In this document: positions 15,731 to 24,083 of the stretch, in pieces
Position numbering within the stretch: the first letter of the stretch is position 1
How the letters are laid out: each line of letters begins with the position of its first letter
DNA from: Mycobacterium sp. AT1
Lineage (GTDB): Bacteria > Actinomycetota > Actinomycetes > Mycobacteriales > Mycobacteriaceae
Direction: 5' to 3'
Length of the DNA stretch: 38,294 bases
Assembly (NCBI RefSeq): GCF_002043095.1
Contig: NZ_MVOC01000069.1
Coordinates: 1-38,294 of the forward strand
Program-made: the position numbers and the translations under genes
Notes under the pieces: model-generated
The model's input: the letters and a program-made list of their open reading frames with translations, nothing else
Told to the model about the DNA's origin: nothing
The model's database searches: none

Positions 15731-15746
15731 GCACAACCACTTGTGG
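15731..15746. promoter_or_regulatory. NrdR-like box 2 of nrdF2
   Basis: GCACAACCACTTGTGG shares the outer CACAA and TTGTG of the NrdR consensus (about 10 of 16 positions). It also sits inside a perfect 7-bp inverted repeat CAACCAC-TT-GTGGTTG (15734-15749), which might alternatively be the end of the upstream monooxygenase transcript or another operator. Confidence 0.4.
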
Positions 15747-15760
15747 TTGGCGTGTCGTGG

Positions 15761-17275
15761 TCAGCGCCCGATGAACCGGTACTCGTCGCGCTTGAAGCGC
15801 CTGGTCGCCAGCCAGTACTGCCAGGTCATGCCGCTCCACAACACCCGGTTGACGCCGTGGGAGTCCAGGTACCAGCTGCGGCACCCACCGGTGTTCCACA
15901 CCGTCGTGGCGAGGCCGTCCTGCAGGTCGCGGTTGAACGCGTCCTGCGCGGCGCGTGTCGGCGCCACCGCCTGAGCGCGCGCCTCGTCGACGGCTGCGAT
16001 CGCCTGCGCGACGTACCGGATCTGGGCCTCGATCATGAACACCACCGAGTTGTGGCCAAGGCCGGTGTTCGGGCCGAGCAGGAAGAACAGGTTCGGCATG
16101 TCGGCGACCGCGACGCCGCGATGCGCCTCGACGCCCTCGCGGTTCCACCGGTCCACCAGGTCCTCGCCGCCGGGGCCCGTGACGTCGACGTAGGAGTACG
16201 AGTCGGTGACGTGGAAGCCGGTGGCGAACACCACCACGTCGACCGGATGCTCGACGCCGTCGGCGGTGACGATGCCGTCGCGGGTCATCCGCGTGATGCC
16301 CTCGGTGATGACCTGGGTCTTGGGATTGGCGATGCCGCGGTAGTAGGTGTCGGAGTTGAGGATTCGCTTGCACCCGGCCCGGTAGTCGGGAGTCAGCTTG
16401 CGGCGCAACGCCTTGTCCTTGACCGAACGTCGAATGTTCCACTTGCCAAGCAGCGCACCGATTCTGAGCAACTCGGGCTGCTTGGTCATGCCGAAGCCGA
16501 CCACCTCGTGCAGCCAGTAGATCGCCACCCGCATCGCGGCCCTGGTACCGGGCACCTCGGTGAACGTCCGCCGCACCCATTCCGGCAGTGCGTTGTTGGG
16601 GCGCGGCATCACCCATGGTGGAGTGCGTTGGTAGACCTGAAGTTCTGCGACGTCCTTGACGATCTCGGGGACGAGCTGGATGGCGCTGGCGCCGGTGCCG
16701 ATGACGGCGACCCGCTTGCCGGTGATGTCGACCGAATGGTCCCACTGCGCGGAATGGAATGCGGCCCCGGCGAATTCGTCGGCACCCTCGATCTCGGGGA
16801 TCAGCGGGATGTGCAGCGCCCCGGCTCCCGAGACGAGGAATTGCGCGACGTATTCCTGCCCGTCGGCGGTGAACACGTGCCACCGCAGCTCGGCGTCGTC
16901 CCACGTGGCCCGCTCGACGCGGGAGTTGAACCGGACGTACCGGCGCAGACCGTACTTCTCGGCGACACCCTTGAGGTAGTCGAAGATCTCGGGCTGCAGG
17001 GACCACATGTGGGTCCAGTCCGGCTTGGGTTCGAACGAGAAGGAATACATGTGCGACGGGATGTCGCAGGCGCAGCCGGGGTAGGTGTTGTCCCGCCAGG
17101 TGCCGCCGATGTCGTCGGCCTTCTCGAGGATGACGAAGTCCTCGAAGCCGAAGCCCTGCCTCTGGAGCGCGATCGCCATCCCGAGGCCGGAGAAGCCACT
17201 GCCGATGATGACGGCGCGGGTGCGGACGGGGCTCCTCTGCGCCGCGACGGCGCCTGCCTCTTCGGCAATGGTCAT
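15761..17275 (-). CDS. Flavin-containing Baeyer-Villiger-type monooxygenase (Rv3049c-like)
   Basis: A 504-residue FAD/NADPH oxygenase that would insert oxygen into a ketone or oxidise a soft heteroatom. The FAD-binding motif GSGFSG is at residues 25-30. The Baeyer-Villiger fingerprint FxGxxxHxxxW appears as FAGAAFHSAQWDH at about 168-180, and the NADPH Rossmann motif GTGASA at about 193. The position between a TetR gene and nrdF2 matches Rv3049c. It starts 35 bp after the TetR gene ends, on the same strand, so the two are likely co-transcribed and the TetR protein probably controls it. The substrate is unknown. Confidence 0.9.
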   Translation of the reverse strand: MTIAEEAGAVAAQRSPVRTRAVIIGSGFSGLGMAIALQRQGFGFEDFVILEKADDIGGTWRDNTYPGCACDIPSHMYSFSFEPKPDWTHMWSLQPEIFDYLKGVAEKYGLRRYVRFNSRVERATWDDAELRWHVFTADGQEYVAQFLVSGAGALHIPLIPEIEGADEFAGAAFHSAQWDHSVDITGKRVAVIGTGASAIQLVPEIVKDVAELQVYQRTPPWVMPRPNNALPEWVRRTFTEVPGTRAAMRVAIYWLHEVVGFGMTKQPELLRIGALLGKWNIRRSVKDKALRRKLTPDYRAGCKRILNSDTYYRGIANPKTQVITEGITRMTRDGIVTADGVEHPVDVVVFATGFHVTDSYSYVDVTGPGGEDLVDRWNREGVEAHRGVAVADMPNLFFLLGPNTGLGHNSVVFMIEAQIRYVAQAIAAVDEARAQAVAPTRAAQDAFNRDLQDGLATTVWNTGGCRSWYLDSHGVNRVLWSGMTWQYWLATRRFKRDEYRFIGR

Positions 17276-17310
17276 GCCGCCACGATACCTGGGAACGCGG
17301 GTACCGGGTA

Positions 17311-18048
17311 TCAGGCCACGGTCTCGCGGCGGCGGACGCCTTCGTGCAGCGGCAAATCGGGATCGATCTTGATGCCAAGCAGTTCACACGTGCCGTAGAT
17401 GGCGGCCAGCATCATCGTCGTCATGTGCGCCACGAACTGCTCCGGCGGCATCCGCCGGGGGCTGTCGGCCCCGGGACCGAGCCACCACTCGGTGGCCGCG
17501 GCGGCGGAACCGAATGTCGTGAAGGCGGCCAATTCCATCGCCGCCCCGTCGAGTTCCATCTCCCGGAGTTCGTCGTTGAACATCGCGGCCATCGCCAAGG
17601 TGATGTCGCGCCCCTCGTTGAGGGCCCGCATCGCCTCGGTCTGTTCGGCGAATCGCCCCTGGATCAGGAATCGGCACACGTTGGGATGTTCGTCGACCAG
17701 GTGGACGTACTTCTCGACGCTGCGGAAGATCACCTCGCGGGCCGGATCGGTCCCGACGTTGATCGCCGGAATGATGGCCGCCCACAACATGTCTCGGAGT
17801 CGTTCACCGATCGCCTGGAACAGGTCGGCCTTGTCGGTGAAGTGCCGGTAGATCTTCGGCTTGGCGGTGCCCGCCTCTTCGGCGATCTCGCGCAGCGACA
17901 GCTCGGGACCGAGCTTGTCGATCGCGCGGAATGCCGCGTCGACGATCTCGGCGCGCACCTTCTTGCGATGCTCACGCCAACGCTCGCTTCTGGCGTCGAC
18001 CTTCACCCCCGGCGGGGTGCCCGCAACGGGCCGAGACGGTCTGCGCAC
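17311..18048 (-). CDS. TetR-family regulator (Rv3050c-like)
   Basis: A 245-residue TetR regulator with an N-terminal basic extension, then the helix-turn-helix at about residues 28-75 (IVDAAFRAIDKLGPELSLREIAEEAGTAKPKIYRHF, key part EEAGTAKPKIYRHF), then a long ligand-binding half. GTG at 18048 begins VRRPSRPVAGTPPG, matching the N-terminus of Rv3050c. It lies upstream of, and probably in an operon with, the Baeyer-Villiger monooxygenase, and is divergent from the geranylgeranyl-reductase-like gene. A 7-bp inverted repeat in the gap (18069-18097) may be its operator. Confidence 0.88.
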   Translation of the reverse strand: MRRPSRPVAGTPPGVKVDARSERWREHRKKVRAEIVDAAFRAIDKLGPELSLREIAEEAGTAKPKIYRHFTDKADLFQAIGERLRDMLWAAIIPAINVGTDPAREVIFRSVEKYVHLVDEHPNVCRFLIQGRFAEQTEAMRALNEGRDITLAMAAMFNDELREMELDGAAMELAAFTTFGSAAAATEWWLGPGADSPRRMPPEQFVAHMTTMMLAAIYGTCELLGIKIDPDLPLHEGVRRRETVA

Positions 18049-18068
18049 GGACTCACTGTACAAGCTGA

Positions 18069-18097
18069 ACGGTGCTGACCTGCCAAGACCGCACCGT
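18069..18097. promoter_or_regulatory. Widely spaced inverted repeat in TetR/flavoprotein promoter region
   Basis: ACGGTGC (18069-18075) and GCACCGT (18091-18097) are perfect arms with a 15-nt spacer, between the TetR start (18048) and the divergent flavoprotein start (18180). The arm-to-arm distance is about two helical turns, which would suit a regulator dimer pair. Confidence 0.35.
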
Positions 18098-18179
18098 CGC
18101 CCCGCGCGCGGCACGTGTCAGCCGCCCCGCGCGGGTAGCATCTGGAGCCGATATACCCCAGCTATACGAGACGAGACTC

Positions 18180-19364
18180 ATGACGCAGCGGTACGACCTG
18201 GTGATTGCCGGCGGAGGGCCGTCCGGCGCCGCCGCAGCGTGGCAGGCAGCCCAGACGGGTGCCAAGGTAGTCGTCCTGGACAAGGCCGAGTTCCCGCGCG
18301 ACAAGCCGTGCGGCGACGGTTTGACCGCCAGGGCGGTCAGCTACCTCCAGAAGATGGGCCTGGCCGAGGAGGTCGACAAGTTCCACCGGGTCAACCGTGT
18401 GACGGTCTTCAGTCCATCGCAGTGGGAGTTGTCGTTCCCGACCCGCCCCGGAATGCCGAACCACGGCTACGTCGCACCCCGGCCCGTCCTGGACACCCTG
18501 CTGCTCAAGCACGCCGAGAAGGCGGGCGCCGAGATCCGGCAGTCCTGTGAGGTGACGGGTCCCGAACTCGACGCCAACGGTCGGGTGGTCGGCGTGGTCC
18601 TCAAGGGCGGCGAGAAGGTCTACGGCGACGCCGTCATCGCCGCCGACGGCGCCTACTCCCCCATCAAGCGGGCCCTGAAGATCGACTCGGAGTACAACGG
18701 CTATTCGGCGATCGCGATCCGCGCCGAGATGCCGGCCAACAAGCCCGACTCCGATTCCCTCGACATCTATCTCAACCTCAAGTTCAACGGCGATCAACTG
18801 CCGGGCTACGCGTGGGTGTTCCCGTTCGGTGGTGGCCGCATCAACATCGGCCTCGGCTACGTCAACAGCTACAAGGACTGGCAGAAGATCAACGCCACCC
18901 AGTTCATGGGCGAGTTCATGCAGACGCTGCCCCGCGAGTGGGGCCTGCCGCCGATCGAAGAGCTCAAGAAGGACAAGCTAGTGCGGGCCTGGCGATTGCC
19001 GATGGGCTTCACCGCGTGGCCGCCGTGGCGTCCCGGCGTGTTGTTCACCGGCGACTCGCTCGGCGCGGGCAAGCCGGCCTCGGGTGCGGGTATCTCGAAG
19101 GCGCTCGAATCGGGCCTCGCCGCGGGTGAGTGCGCAATTGCGGCTCTGACCAACGGCGGCCCGGACGACTTCACCAACTACGCGCAGCGAATGGAAGCCG
19201 CCTGGGGCAAGGAGTACCGGCGCGGCCGCTACTTCCACAAGCTCGCGGGCATCCCCGCCGTGGCGAACAACGGCATCAAGCTGATCGACAACGCGTTCTT
19301 CCGCGACCGGATGCTCAAGTCGCTGTACAAGAAGGAACAGGGCCCGCAGCACAAGGTGAAGTAA
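18180..19364 (+). CDS. FAD-dependent geranylgeranyl reductase-family oxidoreductase
   Basis: A 394-residue flavoprotein. The N-terminal dinucleotide motif is VIAGGGPSGAAAA (residues about 7-19). The family signature FPRDKPCGDGLT is near residue 40, and the second FAD motif is GVLFTGDSLGAGKPASGAGI near residue 300. It belongs to the superfamily that saturates isoprenoid chains (geranylgeranyl reductase, mycobacterial MenJ/Rv0561c). It is clearly distinct from MenJ in its middle region, so a halogenase-like or other lipid hydride transfer role is possible. The ATG at 18180 starts the FAD motif. A strong terminator follows, so it is a single-gene unit. Confidence 0.85.
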   Translation: MTQRYDLVIAGGGPSGAAAAWQAAQTGAKVVVLDKAEFPRDKPCGDGLTARAVSYLQKMGLAEEVDKFHRVNRVTVFSPSQWELSFPTRPGMPNHGYVAPRPVLDTLLLKHAEKAGAEIRQSCEVTGPELDANGRVVGVVLKGGEKVYGDAVIAADGAYSPIKRALKIDSEYNGYSAIAIRAEMPANKPDSDSLDIYLNLKFNGDQLPGYAWVFPFGGGRINIGLGYVNSYKDWQKINATQFMGEFMQTLPREWGLPPIEELKKDKLVRAWRLPMGFTAWPPWRPGVLFTGDSLGAGKPASGAGISKALESGLAAGECAIAALTNGGPDDFTNYAQRMEAAWGKEYRRGRYFHKLAGIPAVANNGIKLIDNAFFRDRMLKSLYKKEQGPQHKVK

Positions 19365-19403
19365 GCCTGGTGAGGTAGCCCTCCTCGGCTCCAGCCGTCG
19401 AAT

Positions 19404-19433
19404 GTGACTCCCGCGACGCGTCGCGGGAGTCAC
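19404..19433. terminator. 30-bp perfect palindrome terminator
   Basis: Arms 19404-19418 and 19419-19433 are exact reverse complements (15-bp stem core, GTGACTCCCGCGACG on the left). TTTC follows on the plus strand and A-rich ATT precedes the stem on the minus side. It is placed 40 bp after the flavoprotein stop. It is an intrinsic terminator that could work in both directions. Confidence 0.8.
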
Positions 19434-19490
19434 TTTCGTCGTGGGCCCAGTCTCGGCAATTGACAGTCCGATGTGACGTAGGTCATGCTG

Positions 19491-19504
19491 ATACTCGGTA
19501 GTAT
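19491..19504. promoter_or_regulatory. Inverted repeat ATACT-CGGT-AGTAT upstream of the MFS operon
   Basis: Perfect 5-bp arms with a 4-bp centre, 95-108 bp before the MFS transporter start. A TTGACA hexamer lies at 19460-19465. This may be the operator for the TetR regulator encoded third in the same operon. Evidence is symmetry and place only. Confidence 0.35.
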
Positions 19505-19598
19505 GGCTGGTCAGTCGGCGACGACCTCAATTGGTCCGCCTTGCGCGGAGCCGGTCGGCGACACGGCCATCACGACAGCTCCGATGAAAGGCCCCCCG

Positions 19599-20951
19599 AT
19601 GAGCGTCAATCCCCGCGCCGCGGCCGACGCGCTGCACGCCAGCGCGACCCGCAAGGTCATGTTCCGCCTTCTTCCGATCATGTGTGCCGCGTACTTCATG
19701 GCCTACATCGACCGAACGAACGTCGCCCTTGCCAAGACCGCCCTTCAGGCCGACGTCGGCATCAGCGTCACCGCATTCGGGCTCGGCGCAGGCATCTTCT
19801 TTCTCAGCTACGCGTTTCTGGAAGTGCCGAGCAACCTGATCATGCACAGGGTCGGCCCGCGCCGGTGGATCGCCCGCATCGCACTTACCTGGGGTGCGTT
19901 GTCGGCGGCGATGATGTTCGTGCAGGGGGATCTGTCCTTCTACCTGCTCCGCTTCCTGCTCGGCATCGCCGAGGCCGGCCTCTATCCGGCTCTGATGTAC
20001 ATGGTCACCATGTGGTTCTCCCAGAAGAATCGCGCGACCGCAGTGGGTTTCATCTACTTGGCGCCCACCATCGCCCTCGTCGTCGGCGGGCCGATCGGTG
20101 GCGCGCTGATGGAACTCGACGGGCTGGGTGGGCTGCACGGATGGCAGTGGATGTTCCTCGTAGAGGGCGTCGTCACCATGCTCGTCGGCGTCGTGGTCTT
20201 CTTCCGGCTGCCCGAGGTGCCCGCGGACGCGAAGTGGCTGACGACCGAGGAGGCCGAAAGCCTCAGCGCCGCAGCGTCGGCCGGCCGCACCGACCACGAG
20301 ACGCGCATCCGCGGCAACGTGAAGAAGGCCTTCGGCCGTCCCTTCATCGTCATCGTGGCACTGATCTACCTGTTCAACCAGATCACCAACGTCGGGATCG
20401 TCTTCAACATCCCGTCCATCGTCGAAGACCTGGACGTCCGCGGTTCGTTCCTCATCGGACTGGTGTCGGGCAGCGCCGGGATCGGTGCCACGGTCGGCGT
20501 CCTGCTGGTGCCCTACGTGCATCGCCGGTTCCGCAACGAGACGCAGCTCATCGGCATTCTCGCGGCAGCCACCTTGGCGTCGTCGATCGCCTTCGTCCTG
20601 GTGTCTGACCCCGTCGGCAAGGTCCTCCTGATCGCCGTGTCGATGGTGTTCGTCTTCGGTACCCTGCCGTTGTTTTGGTCGGTCGCCATGGCCCGGATGT
20701 CGGGTCTGATGGCCGCCGCCGGGCTCGCCTTCATCAACACCGTCGGCTTGATCGGTGGGTTCATCGGGCCCTACGCCTTCGGGCTGGTCGAGAACGTCAC
20801 GGGCGACCCGGGTTCCGGCTTCCTGGTGGTGATCGTGTCGTCGGTCATCGGGGTTGCGCTCGTACCACTGCTCGGCCGAGCCGTCCGCAACGAGGACCGC
20901 GCGACGACCCCCACGCCCGCCCCCGAGACGTCCTCCGCCCGCAATCGCTGA
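19599..20951 (+). CDS. MFS transporter, anion:cation symporter (ACS) type
   Basis: A 450-residue major facilitator with about twelve membrane segments. Early landmarks are AYFMAYIDRTNVALAK (helix 1 end), then SYAFLEVPSNLIMHRVGPRRWIAR (loop 2-3) and LYPALMYMVTMWF. These are the hallmarks of the ACS subfamily that takes up organic acids (tartrate, phthalate, galactonate and similar). ATG at 19599 is favoured by AAAGG seven bases upstream; earlier in-frame ATGs at 19485 and 19584 lack this. It is the first gene of a run with an acyl-CoA ligase, a TetR regulator and an SMP-30 lactonase, so it probably imports the organic acid that these enzymes use. Confidence 0.9.
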   Translation: MSVNPRAAADALHASATRKVMFRLLPIMCAAYFMAYIDRTNVALAKTALQADVGISVTAFGLGAGIFFLSYAFLEVPSNLIMHRVGPRRWIARIALTWGALSAAMMFVQGDLSFYLLRFLLGIAEAGLYPALMYMVTMWFSQKNRATAVGFIYLAPTIALVVGGPIGGALMELDGLGGLHGWQWMFLVEGVVTMLVGVVVFFRLPEVPADAKWLTTEEAESLSAAASAGRTDHETRIRGNVKKAFGRPFIVIVALIYLFNQITNVGIVFNIPSIVEDLDVRGSFLIGLVSGSAGIGATVGVLLVPYVHRRFRNETQLIGILAAATLASSIAFVLVSDPVGKVLLIAVSMVFVFGTLPLFWSVAMARMSGLMAAAGLAFINTVGLIGGFIGPYAFGLVENVTGDPGSGFLVVIVSSVIGVALVPLLGRAVRNEDRATTPTPAPETSSARNR

Positions 20952-20967
20952 CTCCCGAGGAATCACC

Positions 20968-22587
20968 ATGCACGGATTGATGCAGGACCGCGCGCTCTCG
21001 GTGGCGATGCTGATGGACGGCATCGAGGGCCGATTCGGTCACAAGAGCGTCGTCACGACCGAGCTCCACCGCACGACGGAGTCGACGTATCGAGAAGTGG
21101 CACAACGGGTCCGGAAGCTAGCGGGAGTTCTCGACGACCTCGGGGTTCCCCGAGGCGCGCGGGTCGCCAGTTTCGGGTGGAACTCCCAACGTCACCTCGA
21201 GCTGTACATGGCGGTGCCGTGCGCCAACCGCATCCTGCACACCGTCAACCATCGGCTGTTCGCCGACGACGTCGTGTACCTGATCGACGACGCCGCGGAC
21301 GACGTCGTGTTCGTCGACCGGTCCATCTTCGAGGTGGTGTGGCCCCTCCTCGACCGATGCCCGACCGTCCGCCACGTCGTGGTCGCCGACGACGGACCGG
21401 CGGCGGCGCTGCCGAGCGATCCGCGAATACACGACTACGAGTCCCTGCTCGCGGCGGCCACGGCCGTCGAGTCGTTCACGGTCGCCGACGAGCGTGATGC
21501 GGCGGCGCTGTGCTACACCTCGGGAACCACTGGTCGGCCGAAAGGCGTTCTGTACGACCACCGGTCGATAATTCTGCATGCCATGTCGCTGCTGATGGCG
21601 GACTCCTTCGGTATCTGCGAGGCAGACACCGTCATGCCAATCGTGCCGATGTTCCACGTCAACGCGTGGGGTTTGCCCTACGCCGCCCTGATGTCCGGAG
21701 CCAACCTGGTCATGCCCGGTCCCGCCACCGCGCCCGACCGGCTGGTGGCCACCATGGCGGCCCATCACGTCACCTTCGCGGCTGCCGTCCCCACGATCTG
21801 GCAGAGCGCGGTACCGCACCTCGACCGGGCCGATCTCGGCCCCCTTCGTCGTCTCGTCAGCGGCGGTGGCGCGCTTCCGGTGAGCCTTTCCGAGACCTAT
21901 CTGGAGGCGGTCGGTCTGCCCCTCACCAGCTCCTGGGGGATGACGGAGACCAGTCCCCTGGTGTGCAGTGCGCGCACCCCGAGCGACGACGCCGGACTCA
22001 GCGAGCACGAACGCCTCGTGGGCTTGACGATCCCCGGCCCCCCGACTCCGTTGTGCGCCCTACGGCTGATCGGCGACGACGGCGCCGAAGTCCCCCGCGA
22101 CGGTCGGTCCTCCGGTGAACTCCAGGTCGCCGGGCCCACCATCGCCGGCGCGTATTTCGGCTCTGCCGCAACCGATTCCGCCTTCACCGAGGACGGCTGG
22201 CTGCGCACCGGAGACGTCGCCACCGTCGACCCGCGAGGTTTCATGCGCATCGTCGACCGCACCAAGGACCTGATCAAGTCCGGAGGTGAATGGATCTCTT
22301 CGGTTGAACTCGAGAACGAGATCATGGCGATGGCCGGCATCGCGGAGGCGGCGGTGGTGGCGATCCCCAGCGTCGAATGGGGTGAGCGACCACTTGCCTG
22401 CGTCGTCGCCCATCACGGAGTCGACGTCACCGCCGACGACGTCCTGACCCATTTGAGGGGAAGGGTGGCCAAGTGGTGGATCCCGGAGGACGTCGTCTTC
22501 CTGGATGCACTGCCGAAGACGGCCACCGGTAAGTTCGCCAAGGCAGTGCTGCGCAGGTCGCTGACACGTTCCTCCGACGCGAGATGA
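20968..22587 (+). CDS. Acyl-CoA synthetase (AMP-forming, fatty-acid/aromatic acid CoA ligase)
   Basis: A 539-residue ANL-superfamily ligase activating a carboxylic acid to its CoA thioester via an acyl-AMP. The P-loop is in CYTSGTTGRPKGVLYDHRS (near residue 180), then SWGMTETSPL (A5 motif), WLRTGDVATVDPRGFMRIVDRTKDLI (A7-A8, with K/D residues; not all consecutive here) and the catalytic Lys in PKTATGKFAK near the C-terminus. It is most like medium/long-chain AlkK-type ligases. ATG at 20968 has GAGGAA seven bases upstream and sits 16 bp after the MFS gene. It is followed by a TetR gene after 7 bp, so the operon is tight. Confidence 0.9.
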   Translation: MHGLMQDRALSVAMLMDGIEGRFGHKSVVTTELHRTTESTYREVAQRVRKLAGVLDDLGVPRGARVASFGWNSQRHLELYMAVPCANRILHTVNHRLFADDVVYLIDDAADDVVFVDRSIFEVVWPLLDRCPTVRHVVVADDGPAAALPSDPRIHDYESLLAAATAVESFTVADERDAAALCYTSGTTGRPKGVLYDHRSIILHAMSLLMADSFGICEADTVMPIVPMFHVNAWGLPYAALMSGANLVMPGPATAPDRLVATMAAHHVTFAAAVPTIWQSAVPHLDRADLGPLRRLVSGGGALPVSLSETYLEAVGLPLTSSWGMTETSPLVCSARTPSDDAGLSEHERLVGLTIPGPPTPLCALRLIGDDGAEVPRDGRSSGELQVAGPTIAGAYFGSAATDSAFTEDGWLRTGDVATVDPRGFMRIVDRTKDLIKSGGEWISSVELENEIMAMAGIAEAAVVAIPSVEWGERPLACVVAHHGVDVTADDVLTHLRGRVAKWWIPEDVVFLDALPKTATGKFAKAVLRRSLTRSSDAR

Positions 22588-22594
22588 GGCACCG

Positions 22595-23242
22595 ATGACG
22601 GTGGTAACGGGCAACGAGGCCGAGATCGTCAAGCGCCGAATCCTGGATGCCGCGGCCGAAGCCTTCATGAGCCAGGGGTTCGGCGTCACCACCGTCGACG
22701 ACGTGGCCGATCGAGTCGGCGCCACGAAAGGCCTTGTCTACTATCACTTTCGGTCGAAGTTCGACATCCTCCTTGCCGTCTACGAACGCGGGATGAGTCA
22801 AGTCCAGCAGCAGGTGGGGCCGGCGCGGCACGGCGCCGGCACGGGGCGGGAAAGACTGACGGCCATGTCGACCGAGCACGTGGTCAACCTGATGAGCGAC
22901 CTGAAGTACCACTGGGTGGTGCACCTTGGGGTTCGGGAGCAGACCTCGACGGCGCTCAAACCGCGGCAGCGCGACGCACTCAGCGCCTTGAACGACTTGC
23001 GCCGCGACTACGAACAGATGTTTCTGGCAGTGGTGAACGACGGCATCGCCGACGGCAGCATCCGCGAGGTGAACGCGCCGTTGGCCACCCGCACGCTGCT
23101 GAGCAGCCTCAACGCGGTCGACGCGTGGTACCGCCCACGACCGGACCAATCGCCCGAAGCAATCCGTGCACTGGCCACCGAGGTCGTGGATCTGATCGTC
23201 GGTGGCCTCCTCGCGAACACCCGTCGAGAAGGAGCGTCATGA
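22595..23242 (+). CDS. TetR-family regulator of the MFS-ligase-lactonase cluster
   Basis: A 215-residue TetR protein. The helix-turn-helix spans about residues 28-60 (TTVDDVADRVGATKGLVYYHF), with a C-terminal half resembling the KstR2-like TetR_C group that senses acyl-CoA esters. It lies inside the operon, 7 bp after the acyl-CoA ligase, with GAGG upstream of the ATG, and overlaps the next gene by 4 bp (ATGA). The arrangement suggests autoregulation with the CoA ester made by the neighbouring ligase as a possible effector. This is inference. Confidence 0.88.
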   Translation: MTVVTGNEAEIVKRRILDAAAEAFMSQGFGVTTVDDVADRVGATKGLVYYHFRSKFDILLAVYERGMSQVQQQVGPARHGAGTGRERLTAMSTEHVVNLMSDLKYHWVVHLGVREQTSTALKPRQRDALSALNDLRRDYEQMFLAVVNDGIADGSIREVNAPLATRTLLSSLNAVDAWYRPRPDQSPEAIRALATEVVDLIVGGLLANTRREGAS

Positions 23243-24069
23243 CTCAGACCGAGGTCGTCCTCTCGGGACTCCGCTTCCCCGAAGGCGCCCGCTGGCGCGA
23301 CGGGCTGCTGTGGTTCTCCGACATGCACACCGGGCAGGTCTTTCGGACCGATCCCCGCACGTACGAGCCGACCGAGGTCACGACGGTTCCCGACCAACCC
23401 TCGGGGCTCGGCTGGCTTCCCGACGGCTCGATGCTGATCAGTTGCATGTTGGACCGCAAGGTCGTCCGACTCTGGCCGGACGGCTCCCGCAGCACCCACG
23501 CCGACCTCTCCGCCCTGACCGACTCACCAGTCAACGACCTGGTCGTCGACGGTCGCGGTCGGACGTTCCTTGGCGGCTTTGGGTACGACCTCTACGGCGA
23601 CGCCCCGCAACGTCCCGGACCCATCTTCCGCATCGACGCCGACGGCACCGTCGCGTGCGTGGAGGACGACATGGTCTTCCCGAACGGTTCGGTGATCCTG
23701 CCCGGCACCAACACGCTCGTCGTCGCCGAGACCTGGGCGGCGCGACTGACGGCGTTCGACGTCACCGATGCCGGCGACCTCGTCGACAAACGCACGTGGG
23801 CCGAACTTCCCGAAGGGTCGACGCCCGACGGGATCTGCGCCGACGCGTCCGGCGGGGTGTGGGCCTCGTCGATCGCCACCGCGCAGTTCATCCGCGTCGA
23901 GGCCGGGGGTCGCGTCACCGACGTGATCCAGCTCGACGACGGCCGGTGCGCCACCGACTGCGTGACCGACGGCGCGGGGACGACCCTGTACCTGCTCACG
24001 TCCAACAGCTGGCAGCCGTCCGAGACCGAGGTCCGGCAAGGCCGGATCGAGACGGTGCGGCTTGACTGA
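23239..24069 (+). CDS. SMP-30/gluconolactonase family lactonase
   Basis: A 276-residue six-bladed beta-propeller hydrolase. The metal-binding residues of the family are visible: Glu in LRFPEGARW (near residue 14), Asn in SPVNDLVVD, and Asp in STPDGICAD. Such enzymes open sugar lactones or related cyclic esters using a divalent metal. GAAGGAG precedes the ATG, which overlaps the TetR stop. Its neighbours suggest a step in the degradation of a lactone-containing or ring-derived organic acid. It ends 14 bp from the convergent SDR gene. Confidence 0.9.
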   Translation: MTQTEVVLSGLRFPEGARWRDGLLWFSDMHTGQVFRTDPRTYEPTEVTTVPDQPSGLGWLPDGSMLISCMLDRKVVRLWPDGSRSTHADLSALTDSPVNDLVVDGRGRTFLGGFGYDLYGDAPQRPGPIFRIDADGTVACVEDDMVFPNGSVILPGTNTLVVAETWAARLTAFDVTDAGDLVDKRTWAELPEGSTPDGICADASGGVWASSIATAQFIRVEAGGRVTDVIQLDDGRCATDCVTDGAGTTLYLLTSNSWQPSETEVRQGRIETVRLD

Positions 24070-24083
24070 TTCGCCGTTGCTCG

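Noticed and set aside
18180..19364. Naming the flavoprotein MenJ (menaquinone reductase)
   Set aside because: The N-terminal and CGDGLT motifs are shared, but the middle and C-terminal parts differ strongly from Rv0561c, and no menaquinone gene is nearby.
22595..23242. Firm naming of the TetR regulator as KstR2
   Set aside because: The resemblance is limited to the TetR_C type. The cholesterol-ring catabolic genes that KstR2 controls are not in the window.
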